From NCBI GenBank assembly GCA_964507325.1, contig CAZDQL010000028.1, positions 1 to 64,000 of the forward strand: a stretch of DNA of 64,000 nt. Direction: 5' to 3'. The stretch comes from CAZDQL01 sp964507325. Its GTDB lineage: Bacteria; Planctomycetota; UBA1135; GCA-002686595. Positions 15,217 through 25,459 of the stretch are shown here, piece after piece. The stretch's first letter is position 1. Each line of letters starts with the position of its first letter. Made by a program: the position numbers and the translations under genes. The notes beneath the pieces are model-generated. The model did not search any database. It was not told the DNA's origin and was given only the letters and a program-made list of their open reading frames with translations.

Positions 15217-18200
15217 AGCACCAATCGAGTGACGATCGCGACGAGCGGCTCTTCCGGCTGTACGAAGAGCTCGCGCAGGCCCAGGCCGCCGACGAGTCGA
15301 TCGACGAGGCGCAGTGGGCGGAGCGCTTCGACGTCGAGGTCGAGGACGTGGTGCGCATCCGGGGGGCCCTCGGATGGCTGGAGCCGGAGGAGCTCGGCGA
15401 GGAGGCCGCCAGCCCCGCTCCCCCAGAGCTGCCGGAGGACTACGAGCTGCTCGAGGAGCTCGGTCGCGGGGGCATGGGGGTCGTCTACCGCGCGCGCCAG
15501 CGCTCCCTCGACCGCGAGGTGGCGGTCAAGGTGCTCGCCCCCGGGGAGCTCGTCTTCGGCCAGGCCCTGGCGCGCTTCCGCCGCGAGGCCAAGAGCCTGG
15601 CCCGCCTGCGCCACCGCCACATCGTTTCGATCCACGACGTGGGCGAGTGCGGGGGACACGTCTACTACTCGATGGACCTGATCGAGGGCGCGCCCCTGTC
15701 GAGCTGCATCGCCGAGGGGGAGATGACGGTCGCGCGCTCCGTCAAGCTGGTGCGCCAGGTCGCCAGCGCGGTCGCCTACGTGCACGGCCACGGCCTCGTC
15801 CACCGCGACCTCAAGCCCGCCAACGTGCTCGTGGCCGAGAACGACGACGCCTTCGTGGTGGACTTCGGGCTGGCGCGGGACCTCGGGGGCGATGGCGGGC
15901 TGACCGCCACCGGCCACCTGATCGGCACGCCGGCCTACATGGCGCCCGAGCAGGCCCGCGGGGACGCGGCCGCGGTCGGCGAGGCGGCGGACGTCTACGC
16001 CATGGGCGCGATCCTCTACGAGTGCCTCACCGGCCGCCCCCCCTTCGAGGGTCTGCCTCTCGGCGAGCTGGTGCACGCGGTCATCCACCGGGAGCCGCCG
16101 CGCCCGCGCAAGCTGAAGCCGAGCGTGCCCAGCGAGCTCGAGTGGGTCGTGCTGCGGGCGATGGCCAAGGAGGCCGACGAGCGCTACCCCACCGCTCGCG
16201 CCCTGCTCGAAGACCTGGAGCGCTTCGAAGAGGGGCGCACCGTGCGCGCGGAGCCCCCGGGGCTCGCGCGCCGTCTGCGGCTCCTCGCCAGGCGCGAGCG
16301 CAAGGTGCTCGTCGCGGCGCTCGCGACGCTCGTGTGCGCGGCGCTGGTCTTTCAGTTCCTGCTCCGGCCACGCCTCGGACCGCCGCGGGAGGAGCTCCTG
16401 CCGGCGATCCTGGCCCTGGAGGCGGATGGCAAGGCGGAGGATGCACAGGCCCTGCTCGCGCGGCTGGTGGAGAGAGAGGTCGACCTGCCCCTCGACGACT
16501 GGAGCGCCGTCCTGCGTGCCCGGTTGCGCTTCGCCGGCGAGGCCGCCACCGCCGGCGTCGAGTCCGCGGCGGCCGAGGCGCGCGCACGCGTCGCCGCGGC
16601 CTGTCGCGAACGCAGGCCTACGCTCCCGAAGAAAAGTCGAGAGCCGGAGCGCCTGCTCGTGTCCATCCTCGAGGCGCGCGCCCTCTCCGGGCCGGACGAC
16701 GCCGAGGCGCGGCGGGAGATCGTCGCTCAGATCGCCCGCGCGGCGCGCTGGGCCACCTTCTCGGGGCAGGGAGAGCAGCTTACCCTCCTGGCCGCGGAGC
16801 TCTTCCCGGAAGCGGTGGGGCCGCGGGCGGCTGGGACCTCGGCCCGTGCCCTCTGGTGGGCCTTGCTGGACGACTTCGCGACCCAGCCCCCCTTGATCGC
16901 CTGGCTCGTGGAGGATCCCGCCCGCGCCGAGGCCCTGGCCTTGGAGCTCGTGCGCAGCGCTGGAGAGCTGGAGGAGGACCAGCTCCGCCTGCTCCCCCGC
17001 GGACGCTCGCGCCTGCCCTGGACCGAACTGATGGCGGAGGTCCGTGTCGGCCACCTGGTCTCGGACCTGGTCAACTTGGCGGGCCAGAACCGCTCCGACG
17101 TGGTGGGCGACGCGGCGACCGACCTCGCCTGCCTGCTGATGGACGTGCCCTGGTCGAGCGACGGCTGGGGAATCGACGTCTCCCGCAACCGCGTCCTCGG
17201 GCATCTCCAAGGGCTACTGGGCGGCACTCCGATCGATGCGCACCGCGATCGGGTGAGCTTCGTCATCGAAGAGCTGATCGGCGACAGCTACCGCGTGCGG
17301 GATCCCCTGGCGGGGTGGCTCGCGGACCATACGGGTGTGGAGCTCGGGGAAGTGTCGGCGCAGGACTGGCGCGATTGGTGGGCCGAAGCGCGAGAGGACT
17401 TCCATCCCGGGCTGGCCCTGAAAGCGAGCCTGGGGCTCGAGGAGGCGGTCCGGGCCGGCGACCACGAGGCTCTCCTGGAGAGCTTCCACCGGGGGCTCCA
17501 CCGCCGGCGTCACCACCTGCTCTTCGATCTGGTCGACAACGCCTCAGGTCCACGCCCCCGGTGGCCCTCGAACGCCTGGATCGCGGACGAGCCCAAGAAC
17601 CTCGCCAACGCCTGGCACGAGCGCTGGACGGGCCGCTCCTGTCCGCCGATGCAGGTGCGCTTGGCGGTCTTGGAGGAAGATGGCCTGCACGCTCCCGGGG
17701 AGCTGGTCTGGTCGACCACCGTCCCGGTGGACAAGGCGGGCCGAGCGGGCTACCGCTTCATCCAACAAGTCGCGCCCTTCTACGTCCGTCCACTCGTCGA
17801 CCAACGCCGCCTGCTGAACGGCCGCCCCCTCGCGACGGAGGTGGTCGAGGAGGTCGAGATGCGGCTCGACCTCCAAGTGCGCTGGGTCCCGGGTAGCCTG
17901 CGGCTGGAGCCGGTCTCCGCCACGATCGACCCGCCCGTCAGCGGCATGTACCAGCAGCGGATTCCGCACGCGGACCGCGGGGCGGGCGTGGGGCGCCCTC
18001 TCGGCGTCCTGTGGATGCACGGAGGCGTCGGCTCCTTCGGCGATCAGCCCCGCAGCGTGGTGGTGCTCGCCATGCTCGAGCCCGCGACGGACGCGGCGCC
18101 GAGCTACGGGGAAGAGGAGTGGAGGGAGGCGATCGCGGCCGCGTGGGGTGAGGGCGGCGCGCTGCTCGACGCGGCGAACGGACGTTCCGCGCGACGGAAG

Positions 18201-19307
18201 GCGGCGCCCAGCCTGGAGCATCTGCTCTGGCTCGCCACCCACTGGCCGATCCCGGAAGCGGAGGAGACCCTGCGGCGGGTGAGCGAGCTGCACTTGGAGA
18301 GGGCCCTGCTCGCCTCCGTCGGAACAGACCTGCTCGGCCCCGCGCGCCTGATGATCGACGACGGCGCCGCCTTGGAGCAGGGCGGGCTCTGGAAGACACC
18401 CGAGAAGAGCCATGGCGGCGTGGGGCCCACCTTCTGGAGCGAGCGCTGGCTACAGAGCCCGGTGGAGGAGATCCGCGAGCACGCCGCCCTACACGGGAAA
18501 GAGGATCTGTCCTACGCGAGTCGGGAGCAGCGCGCCCGCTTCGCGGAGGAGCTGCGAGCCCACGGCCGCACGGTGCCGGCGAACCTGGCCTGGGCGAGCC
18601 AGAAAGAGGCGGGCGAGGCTCGTCAGATGGTGGCGCTGTGGATCATCGGGGCGGTGTTCGTCTCGATCTTCGCCCTGGTCTTCGTCCTGGGGGTCCGCTC
18701 CGCCGTGCGCGCGGGTCACATTTCCCTCGATCCCCGACGCATCCCCGGATTGCTCTCCCGGGGGCATCCCGCGACGGTCGCGCTGCTCGTGGTGCTGCTC
18801 TGCGTGGGGCAGGGGGCGATGCGGGGGTGGCTCGGTGTGGAGGCGACGCGGGCACTGGTGATCTTGGCCGCCCTCTGCGCCTGGCGTTCGGCGGTGGGGC
18901 TGCGCACCGCGGGGAGGTTCCTGGCGCCCTTCTTCATCTCGCTGGCCGCGATCCTCTCCTTCGGGAGTGCCGAGCATCCGCTGGCCTGGGGGAGTCTGGC
19001 CTTCGACCTGGGGGTGCTCTCTGTCTTCGGGCTCTTCGAGCGCTACGTGCCGCCCCGCGGCGGTGCGTACCGTTGGCTCTTCGTGATCGCCCCCTTCTTC
19101 GCCGGCGGCATGCTGGTGGCGGAGCTGCTCGCTTCCCTGAGCCTGCTCCTGGAGACGTGCGAGGGCGCGGCGTTCGTCGCCGCGGGGACCGAGCTGGCCA
19201 CCTGGATGGAGGGCTCTCCCCTGTTCGCCGTGCGCAGCTCCAACGGGATCCTCTTCCTCTTCATCGCCTGGCAGGGGGCGCACCAGGGGGGAAGTCGGGC
19301 GCGGTAG
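15213..19307 (+). CDS. Large membrane Ser/Thr protein kinase with polytopic C-terminus
   Basis: A 1364-residue eukaryotic-type kinase encoded with its ECF sigma factor. The kinase domain spans about residues 75-345. It has a Gly-rich loop GRGGMGVVYRA, Lys106 in VAVKVL, the HRD catalytic loop with Asp199 in HRDLKPANVL, Asp217 of DFG and an APE motif (YMAPEQ). One membrane segment follows at about 363-385. A ~750-residue region with no recognised domain comes next; parts resemble helical repeats. Several further membrane helices lie between about 1139 and the C-terminus. It may phosphorylate and activate the coupled sigma factor, as shown for some ECF-kinase pairs. The extracytoplasmic-looking middle region is the likely sensor. 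Confidence 0.9.
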   Translation: MKHQSSDDRDERLFRLYEELAQAQAADESIDEAQWAERFDVEVEDVVRIRGALGWLEPEELGEEAASPAPPELPEDYELLEELGRGGMGVVYRARQRSLDREVAVKVLAPGELVFGQALARFRREAKSLARLRHRHIVSIHDVGECGGHVYYSMDLIEGAPLSSCIAEGEMTVARSVKLVRQVASAVAYVHGHGLVHRDLKPANVLVAENDDAFVVDFGLARDLGGDGGLTATGHLIGTPAYMAPEQARGDAAAVGEAADVYAMGAILYECLTGRPPFEGLPLGELVHAVIHREPPRPRKLKPSVPSELEWVVLRAMAKEADERYPTARALLEDLERFEEGRTVRAEPPGLARRLRLLARRERKVLVAALATLVCAALVFQFLLRPRLGPPREELLPAILALEADGKAEDAQALLARLVEREVDLPLDDWSAVLRARLRFAGEAATAGVESAAAEARARVAAACRERRPTLPKKSREPERLLVSILEARALSGPDDAEARREIVAQIARAARWATFSGQGEQLTLLAAELFPEAVGPRAAGTSARALWWALLDDFATQPPLIAWLVEDPARAEALALELVRSAGELEEDQLRLLPRGRSRLPWTELMAEVRVGHLVSDLVNLAGQNRSDVVGDAATDLACLLMDVPWSSDGWGIDVSRNRVLGHLQGLLGGTPIDAHRDRVSFVIEELIGDSYRVRDPLAGWLADHTGVELGEVSAQDWRDWWAEAREDFHPGLALKASLGLEEAVRAGDHEALLESFHRGLHRRRHHLLFDLVDNASGPRPRWPSNAWIADEPKNLANAWHERWTGRSCPPMQVRLAVLEEDGLHAPGELVWSTTVPVDKAGRAGYRFIQQVAPFYVRPLVDQRRLLNGRPLATEVVEEVEMRLDLQVRWVPGSLRLEPVSATIDPPVSGMYQQRIPHADRGAGVGRPLGVLWMHGGVGSFGDQPRSVVVLAMLEPATDAAPSYGEEEWREAIAAAWGEGGALLDAANGRSARRKAAPSLEHLLWLATHWPIPEAEETLRRVSELHLERALLASVGTDLLGPARLMIDDGAALEQGGLWKTPEKSHGGVGPTFWSERWLQSPVEEIREHAALHGKEDLSYASREQRARFAEELRAHGRTVPANLAWASQKEAGEARQMVALWIIGAVFVSIFALVFVLGVRSAVRAGHISLDPRRIPGLLSRGHPATVALLVVLLCVGQGAMRGWLGVEATRALVILAALCAWRSAVGLRTAGRFLAPFFISLAAILSFGSAEHPLAWGSLAFDLGVLSVFGLFERYVPPRGGAYRWLFVIAPFFAGGMLVAELLASLSLLLETCEGAAFVAAGTELATWMEGSPLFAVRSSNGILFLFIAWQGAHQGGSRAR

Positions 19308-19465
19308 GGCCGAGGGGCGCGGCCTGCCGGCTACGTCCCCCGGCCAGGGGAAGGGTGTTCGTAGAGCTCCGCCCGATTTGGAAGCTCCTACACGGGTCGC
19401 GCCGTGGTGTGGCGACAGTCCCTTCCGTTCCAAAGCTAGGATGCCGGCCGGCGCGAAAAGGCTCC

Positions 19466-19483
19466 ATGATGCACTTGCATCAT
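19466..19483 (+). promoter_or_regulatory. Perfect 18-bp dyad upstream of the PAS-LuxR gene
   Basis: ATGATGCA-CT-TGCATCAT is a perfect inverted repeat centred about 78 bases before the ATG of the PAS-LuxR regulator. It stands out as an AT-rich patch in GC-rich DNA within the 244-base intergenic region 19308-19551, where nothing else was recognised. Eight-base half-sites separated by two bases suit a dimeric helix-turn-helix protein, possibly the adjacent LuxR-type regulator acting on itself. Confidence 0.4.
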
Positions 19484-19551
19484 CTGCCGGATATCGGCCC
19501 CCCATGCCATGATGACCCGCCGGATCCGCGCGCTGCGCGGTGGGGGTTGGC

Positions 19552-20217
19552 ATGGAAACGCTGTCACGCCCGGGTTGGGTCCCCGATTGGATCGACCAGG
19601 TGGGTACGGCCCTGTGGATCTGTGATCCGGGGCAGCGCCTCGCGTTCGCCAACGAGCAGGCCCTCGAGCTCCTGGAGACGACCGCTGGAGAGGCGGTGGG
19701 GAGGCGCTGCTACCAGGTCATCGCGGGCCGGGACACCTCCGGATTCCGGTTCTGCGAGGCGCGCTGCCCCCTCCTGCGTCTGGCGGAGAAGGGTTCGGAG
19801 CTCGAGCCCTTCCTCGTGCGCGTGGCCCGGGGCCGGGGCCCCACCCGCTGTGCGCTGGTGATGTGCCTCCCCCTGCAGGCTCCCGACGGGTCCTACCCCT
19901 GGCTGGCGCACATCGCCAGCGACGTGACGCGCGCGCGGCGCATCGAGGAGTACACCCATCGGGTGGCCTCCCGCTCCGCAGGGGGGCGGGGGGAATGGGA
20001 GAGCAAGGCCCTGGCGGAGCTCACGCCGCGGGAGCTCGAGGTGCTCGAGAGTCTGGCGGACGACAAGGACGTGCATCAGACCGCCCGGGAGCTGCACGTG
20101 AGCTACGCCACGGCCCGCAACCACGTGCAGCACATCCTCGCCAAGCTGGAGGTGCACTCCACGCAGGAAGCGGTGGCGCTGTTCCTGGTTCGGGACGGGA
20201 ATCCCCAGGACGCATGA
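19552..20217 (+). CDS. PAS-LuxR transcriptional regulator with cysteine-bearing PAS domain
   Basis: A 221-residue one-component regulator. Residues ~12-125 form a PAS domain (GTALWICDPGQRLAFANEQAL...) that contains the cysteine set GRRCYQV...RFCEARCPLL, suggesting a redox or metal-responsive sensor. The C-terminal LuxR/GerE domain (about 158-215) has LTPRELEVLESLADDKD and the recognition helix in HVSYATARNHVQHIL, followed by KLEVHSTQEAVALF. The ATG at 19552 is preferred over an in-frame GTG 12 bases upstream because of the GGGGG-containing leader. It is not next to a kinase, so the PAS domain is probably the direct sensor. A perfect dyad lies upstream. Confidence 0.88.
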   Translation: METLSRPGWVPDWIDQVGTALWICDPGQRLAFANEQALELLETTAGEAVGRRCYQVIAGRDTSGFRFCEARCPLLRLAEKGSELEPFLVRVARGRGPTRCALVMCLPLQAPDGSYPWLAHIASDVTRARRIEEYTHRVASRSAGGRGEWESKALAELTPRELEVLESLADDKDVHQTARELHVSYATARNHVQHILAKLEVHSTQEAVALFLVRDGNPQDA

Positions 20218-20280
20218 CTGGCCTTCAATCGCCGCCGTCACGTCGCTAGGGTCGTGTTCGACACCTTGCTGCCAATCACC

Positions 20281-21444
20281 ATGCGAGTCCTGATCTGCGC
20301 GCTCCTCCTGACGGCGGCGTCCTGCCGCGCTACCGGAAACTCCGAGCCGGAGTGGGGCAGGCCCCTGCCCTACGGTGCTCCAGCCCTGATCCCCCTGGGC
20401 CCCGACGAGACGCCCCCCGCCGTCGGGCACGTTTGGCTGGAACGCACCGCCATCCGGCCCGCGCTGGAGCGTTCCATCGGATGGACCCGGGGGTCCTGGG
20501 CGACCGGCCACTTCCCCATCGCCGGCGTCACCCACGAGCGCGCTCTGGCGAGCCTTGAGCGCTTCGCGACCTTGCTCGACACCGCCCGCGGCGCGGAGGA
20601 CTTCGACGCCGCCGTGCGCGAGGAGTTCCAGTGGCTGAAGAGCGCGGGCTGGGACGGTGCCGGGGGCGGAGTCCTCTTCACCGGCTACTGCACGCCGATC
20701 CTCGAGGGCAGCCTGACCCCCGGTGGTCCCTATCGGCACAGCCTCTACGCCTTGCCCCCCGATCTGGAGAAGGCGCCCGACGGCACGATCCTCGGTCAGC
20801 GCACCATCGATGGCCTGCGCCCCTACCCCACGCGCAAGGTGATCGAGGCCTCGCACATGCTCGAGGGCCGGGGACTGGAGCTCATCTACCTGAGGGATCC
20901 CCTCGACGCCTTCATCGCCCACGTCAACGGCTCGGCGATCGTGCGCCTGCCCGACGGGGCCGAGGCGCGTTTCGGGTACGCGGGCAAGAACGGCCGCTCC
21001 TACACCTCGCTCGGCGCCGAGCTGGTGCGCGACGGACAACTCGAACGCGATGAGGTGAGCCTGGCCACCATCCGCGCCTGGGCGGCGCGCAATCCCGAGC
21101 TGATCGGGCAGTATCTGCAGCGCAACGACTCCTACGTCTTCTTCACTGCGATCGATGGGAACCCGCGCGGCTCCCTGAACGTGGAGGTCACGGCCCACCG
21201 CACCCTGGCGACCGACAAGGCGCTCTTCCCGCGGGGGGCGCTGTGCTACGTGGACACCCGGCTGCCGCTCGGCGGCGGACGGGAGACGGTCTTCCGCCAG
21301 ATGATGCTCGACCAGGACACGGGAGGGGCGATCCGCACGGCGGGGCGCGCCGACCTCTACCTGGGGGTGGGCCCCGAGGCGGAGCGCCGCGCGGGGGCGA
21401 TGCGGTCGAAGGGGCAGCTCTACTACCTGTTCCTCAAGGAGTGA
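20281..21444 (+). CDS. mltA: Membrane-bound lytic murein transglycosylase A (MltA)
   Basis: A 387-residue outer-membrane lipoprotein that cleaves the glycan strand of peptidoglycan, forming 1,6-anhydromuramic ends. The signal peptide ends in a lipobox-like LLTAASC. The MltA domain is recognised by FTGYCTPILEGS, the segment GYAGKNGRSYTSLGAELV and the Asn-rich YLQRNDSYVFF. The C-terminal 3D domain contains DQDTGGAI, which carries the catalytic aspartate of the family, and GRADLYLG. Length is close to E. coli MltA (365). The ATG at 20281 is preferred over a GTG 27 bases upstream because it places the signal peptide at the N-terminus. No neighbouring cell-wall genes. Confidence 0.92.
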   Translation: MRVLICALLLTAASCRATGNSEPEWGRPLPYGAPALIPLGPDETPPAVGHVWLERTAIRPALERSIGWTRGSWATGHFPIAGVTHERALASLERFATLLDTARGAEDFDAAVREEFQWLKSAGWDGAGGGVLFTGYCTPILEGSLTPGGPYRHSLYALPPDLEKAPDGTILGQRTIDGLRPYPTRKVIEASHMLEGRGLELIYLRDPLDAFIAHVNGSAIVRLPDGAEARFGYAGKNGRSYTSLGAELVRDGQLERDEVSLATIRAWAARNPELIGQYLQRNDSYVFFTAIDGNPRGSLNVEVTAHRTLATDKALFPRGALCYVDTRLPLGGGRETVFRQMMLDQDTGGAIRTAGRADLYLGVGPEAERRAGAMRSKGQLYYLFLKE

Positions 21445-21503
21445 GCGGCTTCGGACCGGAGCGTTGAGGGCGCGCCCTCCAGGGGCGAAGATACGGGCCA
21501 GCC

Positions 21504-22277
21504 ATGTCCGAGCTGATCGCTCTCTTCGTCGTCATCCTCGTATCCCTGATCGTGGTGCGGGTGGGGACGATCGCTCTGGCCAAGACAGGGCTGTCGCGGG
21601 ACGTGGCCGGGTTCCAGGCGCAGTCCGCCTTCATGGGGGTGGGCTTCACCACCACCGAGGCGGAGACGGTCGTGCAGCACCCGGTGCGGCGCAAGATCGT
21701 GCGCCTGCTGATGCTGGTCGGCTTCGTGGCGGTGACCTCCGCCCTGGGAACGCTCGTGCTGACCTTCACGCGCGACTCGCCGGGGGGTGTCTCCCTGGGG
21801 TACAAGCTCCTGGCCCTGGGACTGGGACTGGCCCTCGTCCTGACCGGCCTGCGCCTCGGCCCGGTCGATCGACTGATGAACCGGGTGATCTCGCAGGCGC
21901 TCGAGGGGATGGGCTCCCTCCACCCCCTCGACTACGAGGAGCTCCTGCACCTGGACAAGGGGTACACCGTCGCCGTGGTGCCGGTGACCGAGGGGAGCTG
22001 GATCGCCAGCGGCACCCTGCGGCAGCTCGCTCTGGCGCGGGAGGGTCTATTGGTGCTCAACGTCGAACGCGCCAACGGGCACGTGATCGGTACCCCGTCC
22101 CCCGACACCCAGCTCATGCACGGAGATCGGTCCCTGATCTACGGACACGAGGACGACCTGAGGACCTTGCGCCAGAGGCTCGCCGACTGGCGTGGGGACG
22201 CGGAACACAGGAAGGCGATGAGCCGCCTCGAGGAGCGGCGCGCGGACGAGGCCGCGGAGGACGAAGAGGGTCCCTGA
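21504..22277 (+). CDS. Membrane protein with TrkA-C (RCK_C) domain
   Basis: A 257-residue protein. Three hydrophobic segments lie at about 3-22, 70-90 and 105-120; between them is the conserved-looking segment AFMGVGFTTTEAE. The C-terminal cytoplasmic part (about 150-225) is an RCK_C/TrkA-C ligand-binding domain, seen in GSWIASGTLRQLALAREGLLV and the closing LIYGHEDDLRTLRQRLAD. RCK_C domains bind small regulators in potassium transport systems, so a role in ion homeostasis is likely, but no transporter subunit is adjacent. The tail is highly charged (EERRADEAAEDEEG). Confidence 0.78.
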   Translation: MSELIALFVVILVSLIVVRVGTIALAKTGLSRDVAGFQAQSAFMGVGFTTTEAETVVQHPVRRKIVRLLMLVGFVAVTSALGTLVLTFTRDSPGGVSLGYKLLALGLGLALVLTGLRLGPVDRLMNRVISQALEGMGSLHPLDYEELLHLDKGYTVAVVPVTEGSWIASGTLRQLALAREGLLVLNVERANGHVIGTPSPDTQLMHGDRSLIYGHEDDLRTLRQRLADWRGDAEHRKAMSRLEERRADEAAEDEEGP

Positions 22278-22302
22278 GCCGCTTCCGAGGTACGCTAGGC
22301 GC

Positions 22303-22545
22303 ATGCCCGAGTACGACGTCACCAGCTACAGCGTGGAGCCGGTGGAGGGGGACGATCAGGTCGCCGTCACCATCCACGCCTCCGACGGCAACAAGTGGGA
22401 GTACGGCATCCCCTTCAGCCGCACCTCAGGTCGCTACACCTTCGAGGAGATCGACATCCTGGCGGCGGACTTCGGCGACGCCTTTGCCGAGGAGCTCAGC
22501 GAGAAGATCGATCGGGTCGTCGAGCGGTTGGTGGAGGAGGGCTAG
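22303..22545 (+). CDS. Small acidic hypothetical protein
   Basis: An 80-residue acidic protein beginning 25 bases after the RCK_C gene and probably co-transcribed with it. It has a beta-rich first half (DVTSYSVEPVEGDDQVAVTI, then WEYGIPFSRTSGRYTFEE) and a helical second half (AFAEELSEKIDRVVERLVEE). There is no signal peptide, membrane segment or recognised domain. Codon use matches its neighbours, so it looks like a real gene; it converges on the TPR lipoprotein gene with a 3-base gap. Confidence 0.65.
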   Translation: MPEYDVTSYSVEPVEGDDQVAVTIHASDGNKWEYGIPFSRTSGRYTFEEIDILAADFGDAFAEELSEKIDRVVERLVEEG

Positions 22546-22548
22546 GGG

Positions 22549-23484
22549 CTAATCGCCGCGGCGTGCGAGGAGCGCCTCCAGCCGCCCCAGCAGCTCCGGG
22601 TCGCTGGTGATGGCGCGGGCGTGGGTGGTCAGACGCCCGAGGCGTTCCCACTCGCCCCGCTCGGCACGCAGTTCGGCCAGGCGCATGAGGGTATCCAGGT
22701 CCGCGGGGTCGATCTCCAGGGCGCGCTGCAAGTCGGCCGCGGCGCCGGCGAGGTCCCCCACCGCCAGGCGCAGTCGGCCGTAGAGGGCGTGGACCTCGGC
22801 CCGCCCGGGTGCTCGGGCGGCGGCGCGCTCCAACCAACGCACGGCGGGAGACAGGGCGGCTCCTCCGGCACTCAGGGCCAGGGCCCCGGCGACGAGAGCG
22901 TCGTCGACGGATGCGGCCCCTCGCTCGAAGGCGACGCCCCAAGCCGCCAGGGCCGCGTCGGTGTAACCGGCCCGCCCTTCCGCCAGTGCCAGCAGTCGCT
23001 GCGCCGCGCCGTCGTCGGGGGTCAGGCGGACCAGCTCGCGCAGGGGGGGCAGCGCCGCGGGATCGCCGCGAGCGAGCAGGAGCTCCCCCAGGTGCTTGCG
23101 CGCTGCGCTCGCGTCAGGATCGGCCGCGCAGGCCTCGGTCAGGACCTCGATCGCTTCGGCCCCGCGCCCCTGATCGACCAGGAGCCGCGCCAGATCCTGC
23201 GCCAGGGCGGTGTCGACCACCCCGCGCGCCCGCGCGCCCGCCAGGATGCGGCAGGCTCCGGCGGGATCGCCCTGCCTCTCCAGTGCCCGCGCCAGGCCAC
23301 GCGCCGCTCGTGGGTCGCGGCCGCCGCGCTCAGCGAGCAGGCGCTGCCAGGTTTCGCCCGCCTCGAGCCAGCGCCCTCGCTCCTCGGCATGGAGCGCGCG
23401 GTCGGCGAGCCCGTCGGCAGTTCCCTCGGGCGCGGCGCAGGCAGCGACCAAGAGGAGCAGGAGGGCGCGTGTGGAGGAGGCCAC
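22549..23484 (-). CDS. TPR-repeat lipoprotein
   Basis: A 311-residue exported protein. The N-terminus has a lipobox (LLLLLVAAC) and is probably lipidated. The rest is a tandem tetratricopeptide-repeat array, for example RALHAEERGRWLEAGETWQR, GAEAIEVLTEACAADPDA and DLAGAAADLQRALEIDPADL. TPRs mediate protein-protein interaction; no catalytic part is present. The start codon is GTG and no clear ribosome binding site is seen. It is divergent from the MoxR gene, with 71 bases between. Confidence 0.85.
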   Translation of the reverse strand: MASSTRALLLLLVAACAAPEGTADGLADRALHAEERGRWLEAGETWQRLLAERGGRDPRAARGLARALERQGDPAGACRILAGARARGVVDTALAQDLARLLVDQGRGAEAIEVLTEACAADPDASAARKHLGELLLARGDPAALPPLRELVRLTPDDGAAQRLLALAEGRAGYTDAALAAWGVAFERGAASVDDALVAGALALSAGGAALSPAVRWLERAAARAPGRAEVHALYGRLRLAVGDLAGAAADLQRALEIDPADLDTLMRLAELRAERGEWERLGRLTTHARAITSDPELLGRLEALLARRGD

Positions 23485-23555
23485 GAGGACCGATGGTAGG
23501 CGGCGGGGCGGGAAACGCCCACGGGCGCGACGGCGCTTTGGCAGAATGGCGCTCC

Positions 23556-24554
<999 letters not shown>

Positions 24555-24571
24555 GAGAGCCCCTCGTCCAC

Positions 24572-25009
24572 CTAGCGACGGTCGGGATCGGGCGATTCGG
24601 CGAGTCTCAAGAGCACCGCTGACGGCGCTGAGCCCTCGGAGATCAGCGCGGGTGACTTCTCACGCGGGAAGTCGGAGATGTCCGCGGTGGCGTACAGCGC
24701 GCGACCTGTCCGCAGCGCCTCGCGGGCGACCGCCACCATCACTGGGGATTCGCCCGAGGCGCTGGGCGGGATCAGGTAGGTCTTCTGCGAGAGCTCGAAC
24801 GCCAGCTGGTAGTGGCCGGTGGCGGTGGGCTCGAGCTCGACCACCCGCTCCTGGAAGTACTCGCGGCCCTGCTCTCGATCGAATCGGTAGTACTCGGAGG
24901 GGGAGGCGTTCGTCGTCGCCTCGTGACCGCGACAAGCCGAGGTGCAGGGCAGGAGCCCGAGCAGGCAGGCCACTGCGAGCGTCTGCGGAGTTCGGTGCGG
25001 GTGGATCAT
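24572..25009 (-). CDS. Small hypothetical exported (lipo)protein
   Basis: A 145-residue protein with an N-terminal signal (TLAVACLLGLLPCTSAC) whose last Cys fits a weak lipobox (TSAC). The mature part contains SEYYRFDREQGREYFQERVV and a beta-rich stretch ending in VLLRLAESPDPDRR. No domain is recognised. The ATG at 25009 is chosen because an upstream start would add a non-signal-like extension. It lies tail-to-tail with the MoxR gene. Confidence 0.6.
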   Translation of the reverse strand: MIHPHRTPQTLAVACLLGLLPCTSACRGHEATTNASPSEYYRFDREQGREYFQERVVELEPTATGHYQLAFELSQKTYLIPPSASGESPVMVAVAREALRTGRALYATADISDFPREKSPALISEGSAPSAVLLRLAESPDPDRR

Positions 25010-25112
25010 CGTCTGCGGATCTCCTGCTGGTGGGGATGCGTTGAATCTACGCACCCCCCAGCGATCCTCGGTCACGGCCGGGTAACGGGGTCACCCGCCC
25101 TGCCGCTGCCAT

Positions 25113-25367
25113 CTAGAACGGGTCCAGGACGATCGCCAAGTAGACGAAGGAGGGCACGACCAACAGCAGGGTCGCGCGGCGTCCGCGGGTGATCAGCCCG
25201 AGCACCAGGGCAGCGGCGGCCGTGGCGATGCTGGCCCACCCCAGGATCAAGGACCCCACGCCACCCACCCCCGCGACGGCCGCGAGCAAGAGCGAGACGG
25301 GCGTGGCGAGGAGACAGAGGATGCCGGCGACAAGCAGCCGGCGGTCGCGGGAGGGGGAGGGGTCCAT
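25113..25367 (-). CDS. Small membrane protein
   Basis: An 84-residue protein composed mostly of three hydrophobic segments (LLVAGILCLLATPVSLLLAA, GSLILGWASIATAAAALVLG, ATLLLVVPSFVYLAIVL) with short polar turns. It has the look of a DUF4190-type small integral membrane protein, but no motif is specific. Divergent from the NAD-synthesis gene pair. Confidence 0.55.
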   Translation of the reverse strand: MDPSPSRDRRLLVAGILCLLATPVSLLLAAVAGVGGVGSLILGWASIATAAAALVLGLITRGRRATLLLVVPSFVYLAIVLDPF

Positions 25368-25459
25368 CGCGTGCCTCGAGGCAAGATCGTACCCCTACCC
25401 CCTCGCGTGGGTCGCGAATCGTCTCCGTGCTATCCTCCGAGTTCCCCCAAGCCCCCGCC

